DNA from: Actinobacillus porcinus
GTDB taxonomy: Bacteria > Pseudomonadota > Gammaproteobacteria > Enterobacterales > Pasteurellaceae
Direction: 5' to 3'
NCBI RefSeq assembly: GCF_901764995.1
Contig: NZ_CABFKI010000007.1
Coordinates: 62,001 to 126,000, forward strand
Length of the DNA stretch: 64,000 nucleotides
Positions 1 to 8,948 of this stretch are shown here, piece by piece. A model generated the notes under the pieces. It had not been told where the DNA came from. It saw nothing but the letters and a program-made list of their open reading frames with translations, and did not search any database. Numbering within the stretch: the stretch's first letter is position 1; every line of letters begins with the position of its first letter. Both the position numbers and the translations under genes were made by a program.

Positions 1-82
1 GCCTAGCCAAAGTTAAAATCGCCAAAGAATGGCGTAGCATATCGGCGTTTGCCTAGTTTTTATCCTATCCCATAATCTACCT

Positions 83-172
83 GTAGGGGCTAATTACATT
101 AGCCCCAAAATCATCGGTAATATCTGGGGCAAATGTGATTTGCCCCTACAACCACGGGTGGCAACGCCACCC
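83..172. repeat. cluster of three short hairpins at the left edge
   Basis: Bases 1-232 contain no gene that I can support. They hold palindromes GGGGCTAA..TTAGCCCC (86-106), GGGGCAAA..TTTGCCCC (126-146) and GGGTGGC-aac-GCCACCC (156-172). The first two are enclosed by an outer TGTAGGGG / CCCCTACA pair, making a composite element. Nearly the same composite lies between cysD and cysH at 62913-62979, so this is a dispersed intergenic repeat and not a local terminator alone. Confidence 0.7.
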
Positions 173-232
173 AATTATGCTTAACCGATTGCGACAAAGT
201 CGCTGTCGGGGTTGTAAAAATTTGTGGGAATG

Positions 233-1138
233 TTACCGCTTATATTTTTCAAATGAACTCAATAAATCTAAATTTGCTTTTTCGATAATTCCATCTAAAT
301 CTGGATAAATTGTTTCATAAGTAATACCGATATGTTCTAAATACTTCTGAATATCTTTTTTTAATGAATTAGATATATAATATTTTGTAAGCATTTTTTC
401 TTTTACTTGTTTTGATAATGGTTTAGACCCTTCTATCTCTTTATTAACATTTTCATCAATTACATTACATATTTTTTCTAAATCACTTTCCATTCCCCAA
501 TATGTAAAGACCCCTTGTTGTGCTGTTAGTCTTCCGTAATAATCCATTCTAGGTTCAATTACGATGTTTTGTGATAACTTATTAATAAATTCAGATAAAA
601 TCCTATATACAGCTCTATATTCGCATTCTTCTTGACTATTAAAAGCAAAAAAAACTCCAACAAAAAATGATTTTGACCAATCTATTAATGGTGTTTTCAT
701 TTTTAAATGCTGTGCAATAGCCCATAACTCGTTATCATATTCTGAAGTATTACCTTTTAATAAACTTTGATCTTTTAATTTACCCCTTGCTAGCTTTTTA
801 AAATTCGCAAGGTGTTCTTCTCGAATTTTATCGTAAAGCTCAGTAGTAATTATATCATTCGGAATATTATTTATAATTTCCCTTTCTAAAGAACTCGTTA
901 ATTTCCAATGATAATTAGATTGACCTCTATATATTGTGGGTCTAATTTGTTCAAGAGAAAATATCTTCTGACATACATAATAGAATTGTTCTATTGTTTC
1001 AATTTTTATACAATTAGCAAAACCTACTGAATTGTCAGAATATTTTTCTAAGGTATAGTTTTGTTCAAATATTCTTTTATTAATATCTATTTCTTGAATT
1101 TCATCAAGGTTTTCAACCGTTGGACATTGAAAAACCAT
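233..1138 (-). CDS. FRG-domain protein in the type I restriction operon
   Basis: A 301-residue protein with the FRG signature: YRGQ at residues 70-73 and QHLKMKTPLIDW at about 143-154, the two most conserved blocks of the family. FRG domains are named for their F/Y-R-G motif, and their biochemical role is not settled. The ATG lies only 3 bases after the hsdS stop, so it is co-transcribed as the last visible gene of the hsdM-hsdS unit. Its base composition is much more AT-rich than hsdM, as is typical of cargo gained in restriction loci. There is no signal peptide or membrane segment, so it is probably cytoplasmic. A defence or toxin-like role is an inference from context only. Confidence 0.75.
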   Translation of the reverse strand: MVFQCPTVENLDEIQEIDINKRIFEQNYTLEKYSDNSVGFANCIKIETIEQFYYVCQKIFSLEQIRPTIYRGQSNYHWKLTSSLEREIINNIPNDIITTELYDKIREEHLANFKKLARGKLKDQSLLKGNTSEYDNELWAIAQHLKMKTPLIDWSKSFFVGVFFAFNSQEECEYRAVYRILSEFINKLSQNIVIEPRMDYYGRLTAQQGVFTYWGMESDLEKICNVIDENVNKEIEGSKPLSKQVKEKMLTKYYISNSLKKDIQKYLEHIGITYETIYPDLDGIIEKANLDLLSSFEKYKR

Positions 1139-1141
1139 ACT

Positions 1142-2494
1142 CTAAACCTCCCCACTCAATAACTTAGGTAATAATTCATCTCTAATTTTTATCAAAGACA
1201 CGTTTTGCAATCTATTATTAACAATCTGACTGATATAATCTTCAAGAAAACAAAACTTCTGGATAAATTCGTTATTTGGTATAACGCATAGTGCCAGAGA
1301 TAAATGTTCTCTTTTTATATGCCCCATTGTTACCGCTTTATCCGCTGCAATTCTCTGAAATTCAGCTAAATGATGAACTGTGTAAAAATAATAGAGCCAT
1401 TTAGGATAATTTTTTGATGTTACCTTAAATAAATGTTGATTTAGTGCAGCCTTCCCCCCGCACCAAATATCTACAACCAAAGAACCCGACCAAGAAAAAA
1501 TTACATCGCCATTATCAATGATACATTCAGGCTTAATATTGACTGATGCTTTTTCTTTACCATCAGCATACCCTTGTTTTAATTGTGCAATTTTTACTAT
1601 GGGTAAATACTCATCTTCGCTTTCAGGTCTGAATTTTTGTAATGCCAATCCATTCTGATAAATAGCTATTTCATCTAATGGCTTACTCTCCCACCCCCAC
1701 GGCACGCCCTCTTCATCAAACCCACTCGGAAATGCCTCTGCGATTTCCCATAGTTGTTGGTATTGTTCGGGATTTGCCGTCTGCAAGCGGTGTAATTCTT
1801 GCGTGTTTTTACCACTGATCACTGCCATTGCCACTTGGGTGGCTTGTTCAGCGGTTTGTCCGCTTGCCAGCGCGTTGGCTTTGGCGTGAACGGGGTCAAA
1901 ATCAATAAACCAGCTTTTAAAAATCGTTTGGGCGATTTGTTCTAGGGTTTGGTTGATTTGGGTGTTGAGTTGGATTTTGTTTTCCAATCTCCCAACCATA
2001 TCTATAACTTTTTTCTGATTTTCTAGAGATAGATTTGGCATCTTCAAGTTTTTTAAATCTTTTATAGGTAGCTGTGGCACAGCAGAGCCTGAGACAAGTC
2101 CTTTTATTTGATTTTGAAAAAATTCAGAACGAAATACTATATCTAAGAATACGGTACTATATTTTTGTTGATTACATCTTAAAATAACCATTCCTGAGTT
2201 TATTCTAATATTATCAAAAGGAACAATATCATTATATAGTGCAACATTACCAACCGTTCCTCGTGTTGTTATAACAATATCTCCTCTTGATAATTTTCCT
2301 TTCCTTAATAAGCCATCTTTTTCTTGAGAAATAAATAACTTTTCATCAAAAAGAAACCCCTTATTTGTTACATTTTTTGCTGATAAAAATAAGCAATATC
2401 CTTGCTCCTTAAATTCATCTATTTTAGGGTAATTTTTCCCACGATCTCCATCAATAAATTCTATACCAGCATTTTCTAAAGTTATTAATTCCAT
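1142..2494 (-). CDS. hsdS: type I restriction-modification specificity subunit HsdS
   Basis: HsdS recognises the bipartite DNA target for the HsdM methylase and HsdR nuclease. The 450-residue protein has the usual two-repeat plan: target-recognition domain 1 (about 1-165), a central conserved helical region (about 165-270, including SWFIDFDPVHAK), target-recognition domain 2 (about 270-410) and a C-terminal helix ending LPKLLSG. The two recognition domains are AT-rich and the central part is not, as expected where such domains are swapped by recombination. It overlaps the end of hsdM by 10 bases, indicating translational coupling. No hsdR is visible in the window; it may lie beyond the left edge. 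Confidence 0.95.
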   Translation of the reverse strand: MELITLENAGIEFIDGDRGKNYPKIDEFKEQGYCLFLSAKNVTNKGFLFDEKLFISQEKDGLLRKGKLSRGDIVITTRGTVGNVALYNDIVPFDNIRINSGMVILRCNQQKYSTVFLDIVFRSEFFQNQIKGLVSGSAVPQLPIKDLKNLKMPNLSLENQKKVIDMVGRLENKIQLNTQINQTLEQIAQTIFKSWFIDFDPVHAKANALASGQTAEQATQVAMAVISGKNTQELHRLQTANPEQYQQLWEIAEAFPSGFDEEGVPWGWESKPLDEIAIYQNGLALQKFRPESEDEYLPIVKIAQLKQGYADGKEKASVNIKPECIIDNGDVIFSWSGSLVVDIWCGGKAALNQHLFKVTSKNYPKWLYYFYTVHHLAEFQRIAADKAVTMGHIKREHLSLALCVIPNNEFIQKFCFLEDYISQIVNNRLQNVSLIKIRDELLPKLLSGEV

Positions 2495-4195
2495 CCCAAC
2501 CCTCCCAAATTCGCTTTAATTTTGGCTTCTAATTCTGCACTTTGCTTAAATTGTTGTTGTAAAAGCGCGGTCAGTTCTTGCATTTTTTCTGCAAATGGTA
2601 CGCCGTCATCTTCTTGTTCGGCAGCACCGACATAACGCCCTGGGGTAAGGACGAAGTCGTTTTGGGCGATTTCGTCAAGGCTTGCGGTGTAGCAGAATGC
2701 AGGGATATTTTGGTAGTCGGCGGATTGTTGCCAGCTGTGGTAAGTGTCGGCAACCTTGGCGATGTCGTCTGCGGTGAAGTCGCGTAAGACACGATCTTTC
2801 ATATAGCCGAGTTGGCGTGCGTCAATAAACAGCACTTCGCCTTTGCGTGCTTTGTTTTTGTTCAAAATCCAGATACAGGCTGGGATTTGGGTGTTGGTAA
2901 AGAGTTGGCTTGGCAGGGCGATCATCGCTTCCACTAGGTCGGCTTTGAGAATATTTTTGCGGATTTCGCCTTCGTTGTTAGTGTTCGATGACATTGAGCC
3001 GTTGGCAAGCAACAACGCCATTCGTCCGTTTGGCGAAAGGTGGTAAATCATATGTTGTAGCCACGCAAAGTTGGCGTTGCCTTCGGGCGGTATGCCGTAT
3101 TGCCAGCGTGGGTCTTGGGCAAGGCTTTCGTTCCACCAGTCTTTCATATTGAACGGTGGGTTTGCCATCACAAAATCCATTTTTTTATCACGGTGTTGCG
3201 GATTGCTGAAGGTGTCGGCGTTGCCTTTGCCGAAGTCAAATTCAATGCCACGAATTGCCATATTCATTGCGGCAAGTTTCCAAGTGGTTGGGTTGAACTC
3301 TTGTCCGAAAATGCTCACTTCGCTGACGTTGCCTTGATGTTCGCGGATAAAACGTTCTGTTTGCACAAAAAAGCCACCCGACCCCATTGCTGGGTCGTAA
3401 ATGCGTCCTTTGTAGGGTTCGAGCATTTCGATAATCAGGGTAACAATGGATTTTGGTGTGAAATATTGACCGCCCTTTTTACCTTCCGCAAGGGCAAATT
3501 GCCCGAGAAAATACTCATAAACGTGACCGAGAATATCTTTTGCCGCCAAGGAAATCGGCTTGCCGTCAAGGGTTGGACGGGTGAAGTTGGTGTCGGAAAA
3601 GAGATCGATTAAGCCCAATAAAATGCTTTCATCGACTTTATAAGGGCTGATGCGTTGAATGACGTTTTTGAGTTTGGGGTTGTCTTGTTCGATAGCGTCA
3701 AAAGCGTCATCAATCAAGTTGGCAATGCCTTTAAAGGTTTTCTCGCCCCAGATTTTGTCGCCAATGTTAGCACGAGCCACGACTTTGATTTCGTCCCAAC
3801 GGGCTTGTTGCGGCACCCAGAATACGTTGTCTTGGGCGTAGTTGTCCCGTTCTTCCAATTCGGCGTTAAGAATATCGGCAAGTTCGCTTTCGCTGTAAGC
3901 GGTCGGATCGAGATAAAAATCGGACGTTGGATCGGTGTAACGTTGTTTGATGATGTCTTGTTGTGCCGAGAAGCTGTCGGAAACGTATTTTAAGAAGATT
4001 AAACCGAGAACGATGTGTTTGTAGTTGGCAGCGTCAAGCTGTTGGCGAAGTTTATCGGCTGCTTTCCAAAGGTCGGCATCGAGTTTGTTGAGAAAGGCTT
4101 GTTGATCTGCTTGCTGAGTAGCTAAATTTTCAGCCAGATGTGCTGTGCTGTGCTGTGCTGTGCTGTGCTGTGCTGTGCTGTGCTGTGCTGTGCAT
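2485..4195 (-). CDS. hsdM: type I DNA methyltransferase HsdM, phase-variable and out of frame here
   Basis: HsdM is the N6-adenine methylase subunit. The long open frame encodes the AdoMet motif DPAMGSGGFF and the catalytic NPPF, and reads open upstream of its first usable in-frame start (TTG at 3858) back to the repeat tract, giving LAENLATQQADQQAF near 4133. The only good start is ATG 4195, with GGAG 10 bases upstream. Between them lies a 55-base tract of 11 pentanucleotides, which puts the ATG out of frame: translation from it gives 21 residues and stops at TGA 4132-4130. Twelve or nine units would join the frames; twelve gives 571 residues. In the coding frame itself a TAA lies just upstream of the tract, so no other normal start serves it. 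As sequenced the gene is OFF. Confidence 0.9.
4139..4193 (-). repeat. pentanucleotide repeat (GCACA)11 in the hsdM 5' end
   Basis: Fifty-five bases with perfect period 5, that is 11 copies, beginning within the hsdM ATG and running into codon 19. Slipped-strand mispairing by one unit changes frame. Eleven copies is an OFF length; 9 or 12 are ON. H. influenzae hsdM is known to phase-vary through a different pentanucleotide in the same gene. Confidence 0.95.
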
Positions 4196-4227
4196 TATAC
4201 TATATCTCCGTAAAAAATTCCAGTGTG

Positions 4228-4246
4228 GGACACACGGCGTGTGTCC
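4228..4246. repeat. GGACACAC hairpin between hsdM and the riboflavin synthase gene
   Basis: Palindrome GGACACAC-ggc-GTGTGTCC in the 68-base gap upstream of hsdM and downstream of riboflavin synthase. It is a solo member of the GGACACAC hairpin family that recurs at about 8645, 44926 and 61881. It may end riboflavin synthase transcripts, but no U-run follows. Confidence 0.55.
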
Positions 4247-4263
4247 GCAAGATGTTAATTAAA

Positions 4264-4875
4264 TTAATTCTTCGTTGCCAAATATCGCTCAACGGTATCC
4301 ACAATAGCTTGGGTTTGTGGATCAATTTCGATATTGACCTCATCCCCTAATTGGCGTTGCGCAATTAAAGTGCGGTCGATGGTTTCGGGAATTAGGTTAA
4401 CGCAAAATTGGTTGTCTTTGACTTCGCCGATTGTCAGGCTAATGCCGTCAATGGCAATAAAACCTTTGGTGAGAATATATTTCATCACCTGTTGATCAGG
4501 CAATTCAAACCAAATTTGTAAGTTATTTTCGCTAGGAATTCGTTGGCTCACTTTGGCAGTGCAATAAACATGCCCTGATAAAATATGCCCCCCCACTTCA
4601 TCACCCAATTTCATGGCACGTTCGATATTAACAAAATCCCCTTGTTTTAAGCCGCCCAAATTGGTGATACGTAAAGTTTCTGTCATTAAATCAAAACTGA
4701 CCAAATCATTTTCAATTTTCGTCACCGTTAAACACACACCATTATTGGCTACAGAGGCACCAATTTCTAAATGATCCAGTAAATTCTGTGGCATTTTGAC
4801 CGTATGTGTTCTAAAATTTTGCTTTTCCACAATGGACTGAATTTGTGCCGTGCCTTGCACGATACCTGTAAACAT
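4264..4875 (-). CDS. ribE: riboflavin synthase alpha chain
   Basis: Converts two molecules of 6,7-dimethyl-8-ribityllumazine to riboflavin and its pyrimidinedione (EC 2.5.1.9); called ribC in E. coli. The 203-residue product begins [10 protein letters not shown] and shows two lumazine-binding repeats: GVCLTV near residue 49 and GISLTIGEV near residue 147. An in-frame ATG six bases upstream (4881) is only two bases from AAGGAGA, whereas ATG 4875 has ideal spacing, so 4875 is preferred. It is divergent from the MATE gene with under 40 bases between them, the same arrangement as ribC / mdtK in E. coli. Confidence 0.96.
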   Translation of the reverse strand: MFTGIVQGTAQIQSIVEKQNFRTHTVKMPQNLLDHLEIGASVANNGVCLTVTKIENDLVSFDLMTETLRITNLGGLKQGDFVNIERAMKLGDEVGGHILSGHVYCTAKVSQRIPSENNLQIWFELPDQQVMKYILTKGFIAIDGISLTIGEVKDNQFCVNLIPETIDRTLIAQRQLGDEVNIEIDPQTQAIVDTVERYLATKN

Positions 4876-4913
4876 AAGCATTCTCCTTAAAAATTTTCTG
4901 CATTATACCTGAT

Positions 4914-6311
4914 ATGAAAAAATTTCTAAATCTCGCGGTTTATCAAGAACAAGCCATCAAGCTTATTCAAATTGCGTTGCCTATTTTATTAGCCCAATTG
5001 GCGCAAAATTCTATGGGAACAATAGACACCATTATGGCGGGGCGCGTAAGTGCGGCGGATATGGCGGCAATTTCCGTTGGTGCGTCTATTTGGTTTCCGT
5101 TGGTGTTATTTGGGCATGGTTTATTACTTGCTTTGCCGCCGACAATTTCCTATTTAAACGGTTCAGGCAAGCGTGATCGTATTGCGCATCAAGTGCGTCA
5201 AGGCTTGTGGATTGTTTTACTTGCCACCATTCCCCTTGGGCTGATTATTTATCACAGTGATTTGATTATTCAGCAAATGGGAATGGATGAAAAACTGGCG
5301 AAAATTACCATTGGTTATCTGCACGCCATGATTTTTGGGTTGCCTGCTTATTTGTTGTTGGTGAATTTTCGCTGTTTAAATGACGGCATTGCCAAAACCA
5401 AACCGGCTATGGTGATTACCTTTTTGGGGCTGGGGTTAAATGTGCCGTTAAACTATATTTTTATTTACGGCAAATTTGGCGTGCCTGCCTTTGGTGCAGT
5501 CGGTTGTGGGATTGCTACGGCGATAGTGAACTGGGCGATGTGTATTATGATGATCGTGTATACAAAACGGGCGAAAAATCAGCGTGATTTGAAAGTGTTC
5601 GAGCAGATCATCGAAAAACCAAATTGGGCAACCTTGAAAAAATTGCTGCGTTTGGGTTTCCCGATTGCGGTGGCGTTGTGGTGTGAAGTGGCATTATTTG
5701 CGCTCACTTCGCTCTTTTTATCGCCCTTAGGCACGGATATGGTGGCAAGTCATCAGATTACCTTAAACACCAGCTCTTTTATTTTTATGCTACCAATGTC
5801 CATTGGTATGGCGACCACCATTTTAGTGGGACAACGCCTTGGCGAAGGTTCACCTGAGAAAGCGAAAAAAGTGTCTTATGCCGCACTAGCCGTAGGGTTG
5901 AATATTACGATTATCACGGCGTTTATTACTGTGTATTTTCGTGAAAATATCGCGTCTATTTTTGTGTCGGACACCAAGGTTATCGCAATGGCAATGCCGT
6001 TGTTGTTATTAGCGGCACTGTATCAATTTTCCGATACGATTCAAGTGGTTATCGCGGGTGCGTTACGCGGTTACAAAGACACCAAAGCCATTTTATATAT
6101 CACCATTTTCTGCTATTGGGTGATCGGCATGCCCACAGGTTACAGCTTGGCAATGACGGATTTTATCGTGCCACATTTAGGCGCAATGGGCTTTTGGATT
6201 GGTTTTGTGATTTCGCTCACCTGCGCCGCCATTTGTTTAAGCTATCGCATGCGCAAAATCCAAAAACAATCTGATGAAGCGTTGCTGGCGCAATTGGATA
6301 AGTTGAAATAA
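4914..6311 (+). CDS. norM: MATE-family multidrug/Na+ antiporter (NorM/MdtK type)
   Basis: Twelve-helix inner-membrane exporter of 465 residues that expels cationic drugs and dyes in exchange for Na+ or H+. Two homologous MATE halves are visible: [24 protein letters not shown] near residue 25 and the matching [19 protein letters not shown] block near residue 250, each followed by a G-T/D-x-V/A loop. Length matches NorM/HmrM proteins. The position divergent from riboflavin synthase is conserved in gammaproteobacteria. The start is ATG 4914; the short gap probably contains overlapping divergent promoters. Confidence 0.93.
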   Translation: MKKFLNLAVYQEQAIKLIQIALPILLAQLAQNSMGTIDTIMAGRVSAADMAAISVGASIWFPLVLFGHGLLLALPPTISYLNGSGKRDRIAHQVRQGLWIVLLATIPLGLIIYHSDLIIQQMGMDEKLAKITIGYLHAMIFGLPAYLLLVNFRCLNDGIAKTKPAMVITFLGLGLNVPLNYIFIYGKFGVPAFGAVGCGIATAIVNWAMCIMMIVYTKRAKNQRDLKVFEQIIEKPNWATLKKLLRLGFPIAVALWCEVALFALTSLFLSPLGTDMVASHQITLNTSSFIFMLPMSIGMATTILVGQRLGEGSPEKAKKVSYAALAVGLNITIITAFITVYFRENIASIFVSDTKVIAMAMPLLLLAALYQFSDTIQVVIAGALRGYKDTKAILYITIFCYWVIGMPTGYSLAMTDFIVPHLGAMGFWIGFVISLTCAAICLSYRMRKIQKQSDEALLAQLDKLK

Positions 6312-6316
6312 GGATT

Positions 6317-6356
6317 AGCGAACTTGTCGAAGCAAGGTTGATGAGCTTGTCGAACC
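6317..6356. repeat. partial TTCGACAAGCTCA-type element
   Basis: Two imperfect copies of the motif (ACTTGTCGAA and GAGCTTGTCGAACC) immediately after the MATE stop codon. This is a fragment of the longer element seen complete at 8770, 32869 and 37514. Confidence 0.55.
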
Positions 6357-6382
6357 ACAAATAACAATAATTCCTATTTGTA

Positions 6383-6411
6383 TTGCGTTTTATTTTTTTT
6401 CTCTTTATACT
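6383..6411 (+). promoter_or_regulatory. probable sigma-70 promoter of the TonB receptor gene
   Basis: TTGCGT (6383-6388) and TATACT (6406-6411) are 17 bases apart, ending 33 bases before the receptor ATG. The spacer contains a run of eight T (6393-6400). A weak Fur-like AT-rich block lies just upstream (about 6360-6382) but matches the consensus too poorly to call. Confidence 0.5.
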
Positions 6412-6444
6412 TTGCACCAATTATTTTTACCCTAAGGACAAAGT

Positions 6445-8610
6445 ATGAACTTTAAATTAAGCCTAATTTACACCGCACTTTTTGCTTCGGCGTCTTTTGC
6501 GGTGAATGCTGAAACGAATACAGCAGAACAATTAAATGAAATCGAAGTGATTACTTCGGAAGAATTACAACAAATGGGCTATCACGCTATTGGAACGAGT
6601 GCGGTATCCAAAGTCAATGTACCCATTATTGATACGCCAACGACCGTGAATGTTGTAACGAAAAAACTCCTTGAAGATCGTAAACCGAACGATTTAATTG
6701 ACGCACTTACTAGCGTCAGCGGTGTGAGCCAAGCAAATACCTTAGGCGGTATTTTCGATGCGGTACAAAAACGTGGTTTTGGCGGCAATCGTGATAATTC
6801 GATTATGCGCAACGGCGTTCAAGCAGGCCCTTCTCACAACTTTGGCGCAACCACAGAAACCGTTGAAGTCTTAAAAGGCCCCGCTTCTGTGCTTTATGGC
6901 ATTCAAGATCCGGGTGGTATTATTAATGTTGTCACCAAGAAACCGCAACAAGAGCAAAAAACGATCTTAAGCGGCACCTTTGGTAACAATAATATGTTTG
7001 GTGCACAATTGGATAGTACTGGTGGTTTAGGTAACGGTTTTGCTTATCGCTTTATTTACGACAAGCAAGAAAAAGATTACTGGCGTAATTTTGGTCAAAT
7101 TAAAACCACAACTTATGCACCATCACTTTCTTGGGAAAACGACAATACCAAACTGCTTTTTGCCTATGAACATTTAGATTATGTACAACCGTTTGACCGC
7201 GGTACACAAATCGTTAATGGCGAAGTGGTGAATATCCCTGCAGAACGCCGTTTAGATGAACCCAACAATAATACCATTGGTAAAACCGATAATATTCAAA
7301 TCAAAGCGGAACATAAATTAAATGACGCATGGAAGCTAAATTTTGCTTATGGTTATGCCCGTGATAAATATCGTTATAATCAAACCCGTGTTGTGGCAGT
7401 GAATACGAGTTATACCGATACGTTACGTTATAACGCAACTCGTTCATTGCAACCACGCACTGCTCTACGCCGTTTGGAGAAACAAGCTGCTGACCAACGT
7501 GTTCATTCTGCGTCTCTCAATTTGGTGGGTGAATTTGCATTAGGCGAAGTGGCAAACCGTTTTATTGTAGGCGTTGACGCAAGCCGCAATTATCGTACAA
7601 CAGGTCCTGTTTACAATAATGGTGGTTGGAGTTCAATTAATATCGATAACCCTCTTTATACCAGTCCGGAAGCGAAAGAAACCATTGCCGCGAATAACTG
7701 GCAGATTAACAATATCAAAACCATTGGTGCCTTTGTTCAAAATACCGCTTATTTAACGGAAAATTTAATTCTTACCGGCGGTATTCGTTATGAATATTTT
7801 GACCAAGTTGCAGGCCGTCACGCACTAAATAAAACGCTCGTTCCAAGTACTGATCAACACAATGGTAAATTCTTATATCAAGCCGGGGCGGTTTATAAAT
7901 TTAATCCACATTGGGCAACCTACATTAACTATGCGGAGTCATTCCGCCCACAATATGCCATTGCTAATAACGTAGACCCAAATTTACCGCCTGAAGAAGG
8001 TCAATCGGTGGAAACCGGCTTGAAATATGAAAGCACCAACATTAACGCCACAGTCGCGCTCTTTAATATTGTGAAGAAAAATGTAGGCGAAACCGATGCC
8101 AATAACGATCTTTACATTGCAGGCAAACAACGCTCACGCGGTGTTGAAGTGGATATTAACGGTAATATTACCGATCGCTTAAGCGCATCTGCAACTTATA
8201 CTTATACCAAAGTGGAAAACCGTGAAAATAGCGCATATCCAAATGCGGTGGGTAAACAATTGATCGGAGTGCCGAAACATCAAGCCGCATTATTCTTAAG
8301 TTATGACTTAGGCCATTTCTTAGGGGGCGACTGGCGTGTCGGCGCGGGTGCGCGTTATTTAGGTTCTTGGAATGCTTACAATGCAAGTTATACGCAATCC
8401 TATAAAATTCCTAATGCGACCATTTATGATGCATTCTTAGCTTACGAAACCAAAATCGCAAATAAAAATGTTTCATTACAACTTAATGGCAAAAACTTGT
8501 CGGATAAAGTGTATTATCAATCAACCGCAGGGAACGTAGATAACTTCATTACCCCAGTCTCTTTGGGTTATGGTCGTGAAGTGATGTTGAATGCGAAGAT
8601 TGAATTGTAA
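6445..8610 (+). CDS. TonB-dependent siderophore receptor
   Basis: Outer-membrane gated channel of 721 residues for a ferric siderophore, driven by TonB-ExbBD. Residues 1-22 form a signal peptide (cleavage near VNA-E). A plug domain follows (about 55-165), with [10 protein letters not shown]-like and [22 protein letters not shown] features typical of FhuE/FpvA/FoxA receptors, then a 22-strand barrel to the C terminus. A TonB box is likely in the EIEVIT segment near residue 32. Substrate cannot be told from sequence alone; a ferrichrome or hydroxamate type is an inference. No siderophore ABC transporter is adjacent. Confidence 0.9.
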   Translation: MNFKLSLIYTALFASASFAVNAETNTAEQLNEIEVITSEELQQMGYHAIGTSAVSKVNVPIIDTPTTVNVVTKKLLEDRKPNDLIDALTSVSGVSQANTLGGIFDAVQKRGFGGNRDNSIMRNGVQAGPSHNFGATTETVEVLKGPASVLYGIQDPGGIINVVTKKPQQEQKTILSGTFGNNNMFGAQLDSTGGLGNGFAYRFIYDKQEKDYWRNFGQIKTTTYAPSLSWENDNTKLLFAYEHLDYVQPFDRGTQIVNGEVVNIPAERRLDEPNNNTIGKTDNIQIKAEHKLNDAWKLNFAYGYARDKYRYNQTRVVAVNTSYTDTLRYNATRSLQPRTALRRLEKQAADQRVHSASLNLVGEFALGEVANRFIVGVDASRNYRTTGPVYNNGGWSSINIDNPLYTSPEAKETIAANNWQINNIKTIGAFVQNTAYLTENLILTGGIRYEYFDQVAGRHALNKTLVPSTDQHNGKFLYQAGAVYKFNPHWATYINYAESFRPQYAIANNVDPNLPPEEGQSVETGLKYESTNINATVALFNIVKKNVGETDANNDLYIAGKQRSRGVEVDINGNITDRLSASATYTYTKVENRENSAYPNAVGKQLIGVPKHQAALFLSYDLGHFLGGDWRVGAGARYLGSWNAYNASYTQSYKIPNATIYDAFLAYETKIANKNVSLQLNGKNLSDKVYYQSTAGNVDNFITPVSLGYGREVMLNAKIEL

Positions 8611-8644
8611 AATAGCCTAGCGTAAAACCCATAGGTAAAAGTAG

Positions 8645-8663
8645 GGACACGCTGAGCGTGTCC
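8645..8663. repeat. GGACACGC hairpin after the TonB receptor
   Basis: GGACACGC-tga-GCGTGTCC, followed by TTTTT, so it may serve as the receptor terminator. Same hairpin family as 44926-45015 and 61881-61944. The rest of 8611-8912 holds only short palindromes and the element at 8770-8864. Confidence 0.6.
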
Positions 8664-8769
8664 GTTTTTATGACGAAGTAAGATTATTAACCATAAATCG
8701 AACTTCGATTTCACAACGGATACTCGCAGAGTGCCCCTACAATAAATTTTGCGGTATTATGTGGCACTT

Positions 8770-8864
8770 GCACAAGACGGTCGTTGAGCTTGTCGAAACG
8801 TAAGTCTTGTGCTACACGCTGAAATGCCTTATGGTTCGACAAGCTCACCAACCACCATTTCAGC
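8770..8864. repeat. TTCGACAAGCTCA composite repeat, copy 1
   Basis: Two adjoining hairpins: GCACAAGAC (8770-8778) pairs with GTCTTGTGC (8804-8812), and GCTGAAATG (8818-8826) with CATTTCAGC (8856-8864). Each loop contains the GAGCTTGTCGAA / TTCGACAAGCTC motif. Two more full copies occur in this window (32869-32965 inverted, 37514-37635). It occupies most of the gap before the ABC transporter gene. Confidence 0.8.
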
Positions 8865-8948
8865 TTTGTGTAATTACTGCATAGTATCTCTTTTCCATAT
8901 CTAACATTATGGGTGAAAGATTTCACCCTTAAAAATTTCGTATATTTT

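Noticed and set aside
3100-3612. 170-codon plus-strand open frame inside hsdM
   Set aside because: Antisense shadow of a conserved methylase domain; composition is not protein-like.
4138-4350. Plus-strand open frame made of Cys-Ala-Val-Leu repeats
   Set aside because: It is the reverse reading of the hsdM pentanucleotide tract and runs into the riboflavin synthase gene; there is no ribosome site or homology.
6360-6382. Fur box upstream of the TonB receptor
   Set aside because: AT-rich and partly palindromic but matches GATAATGATAATCATTATC too poorly; kept only as a note.
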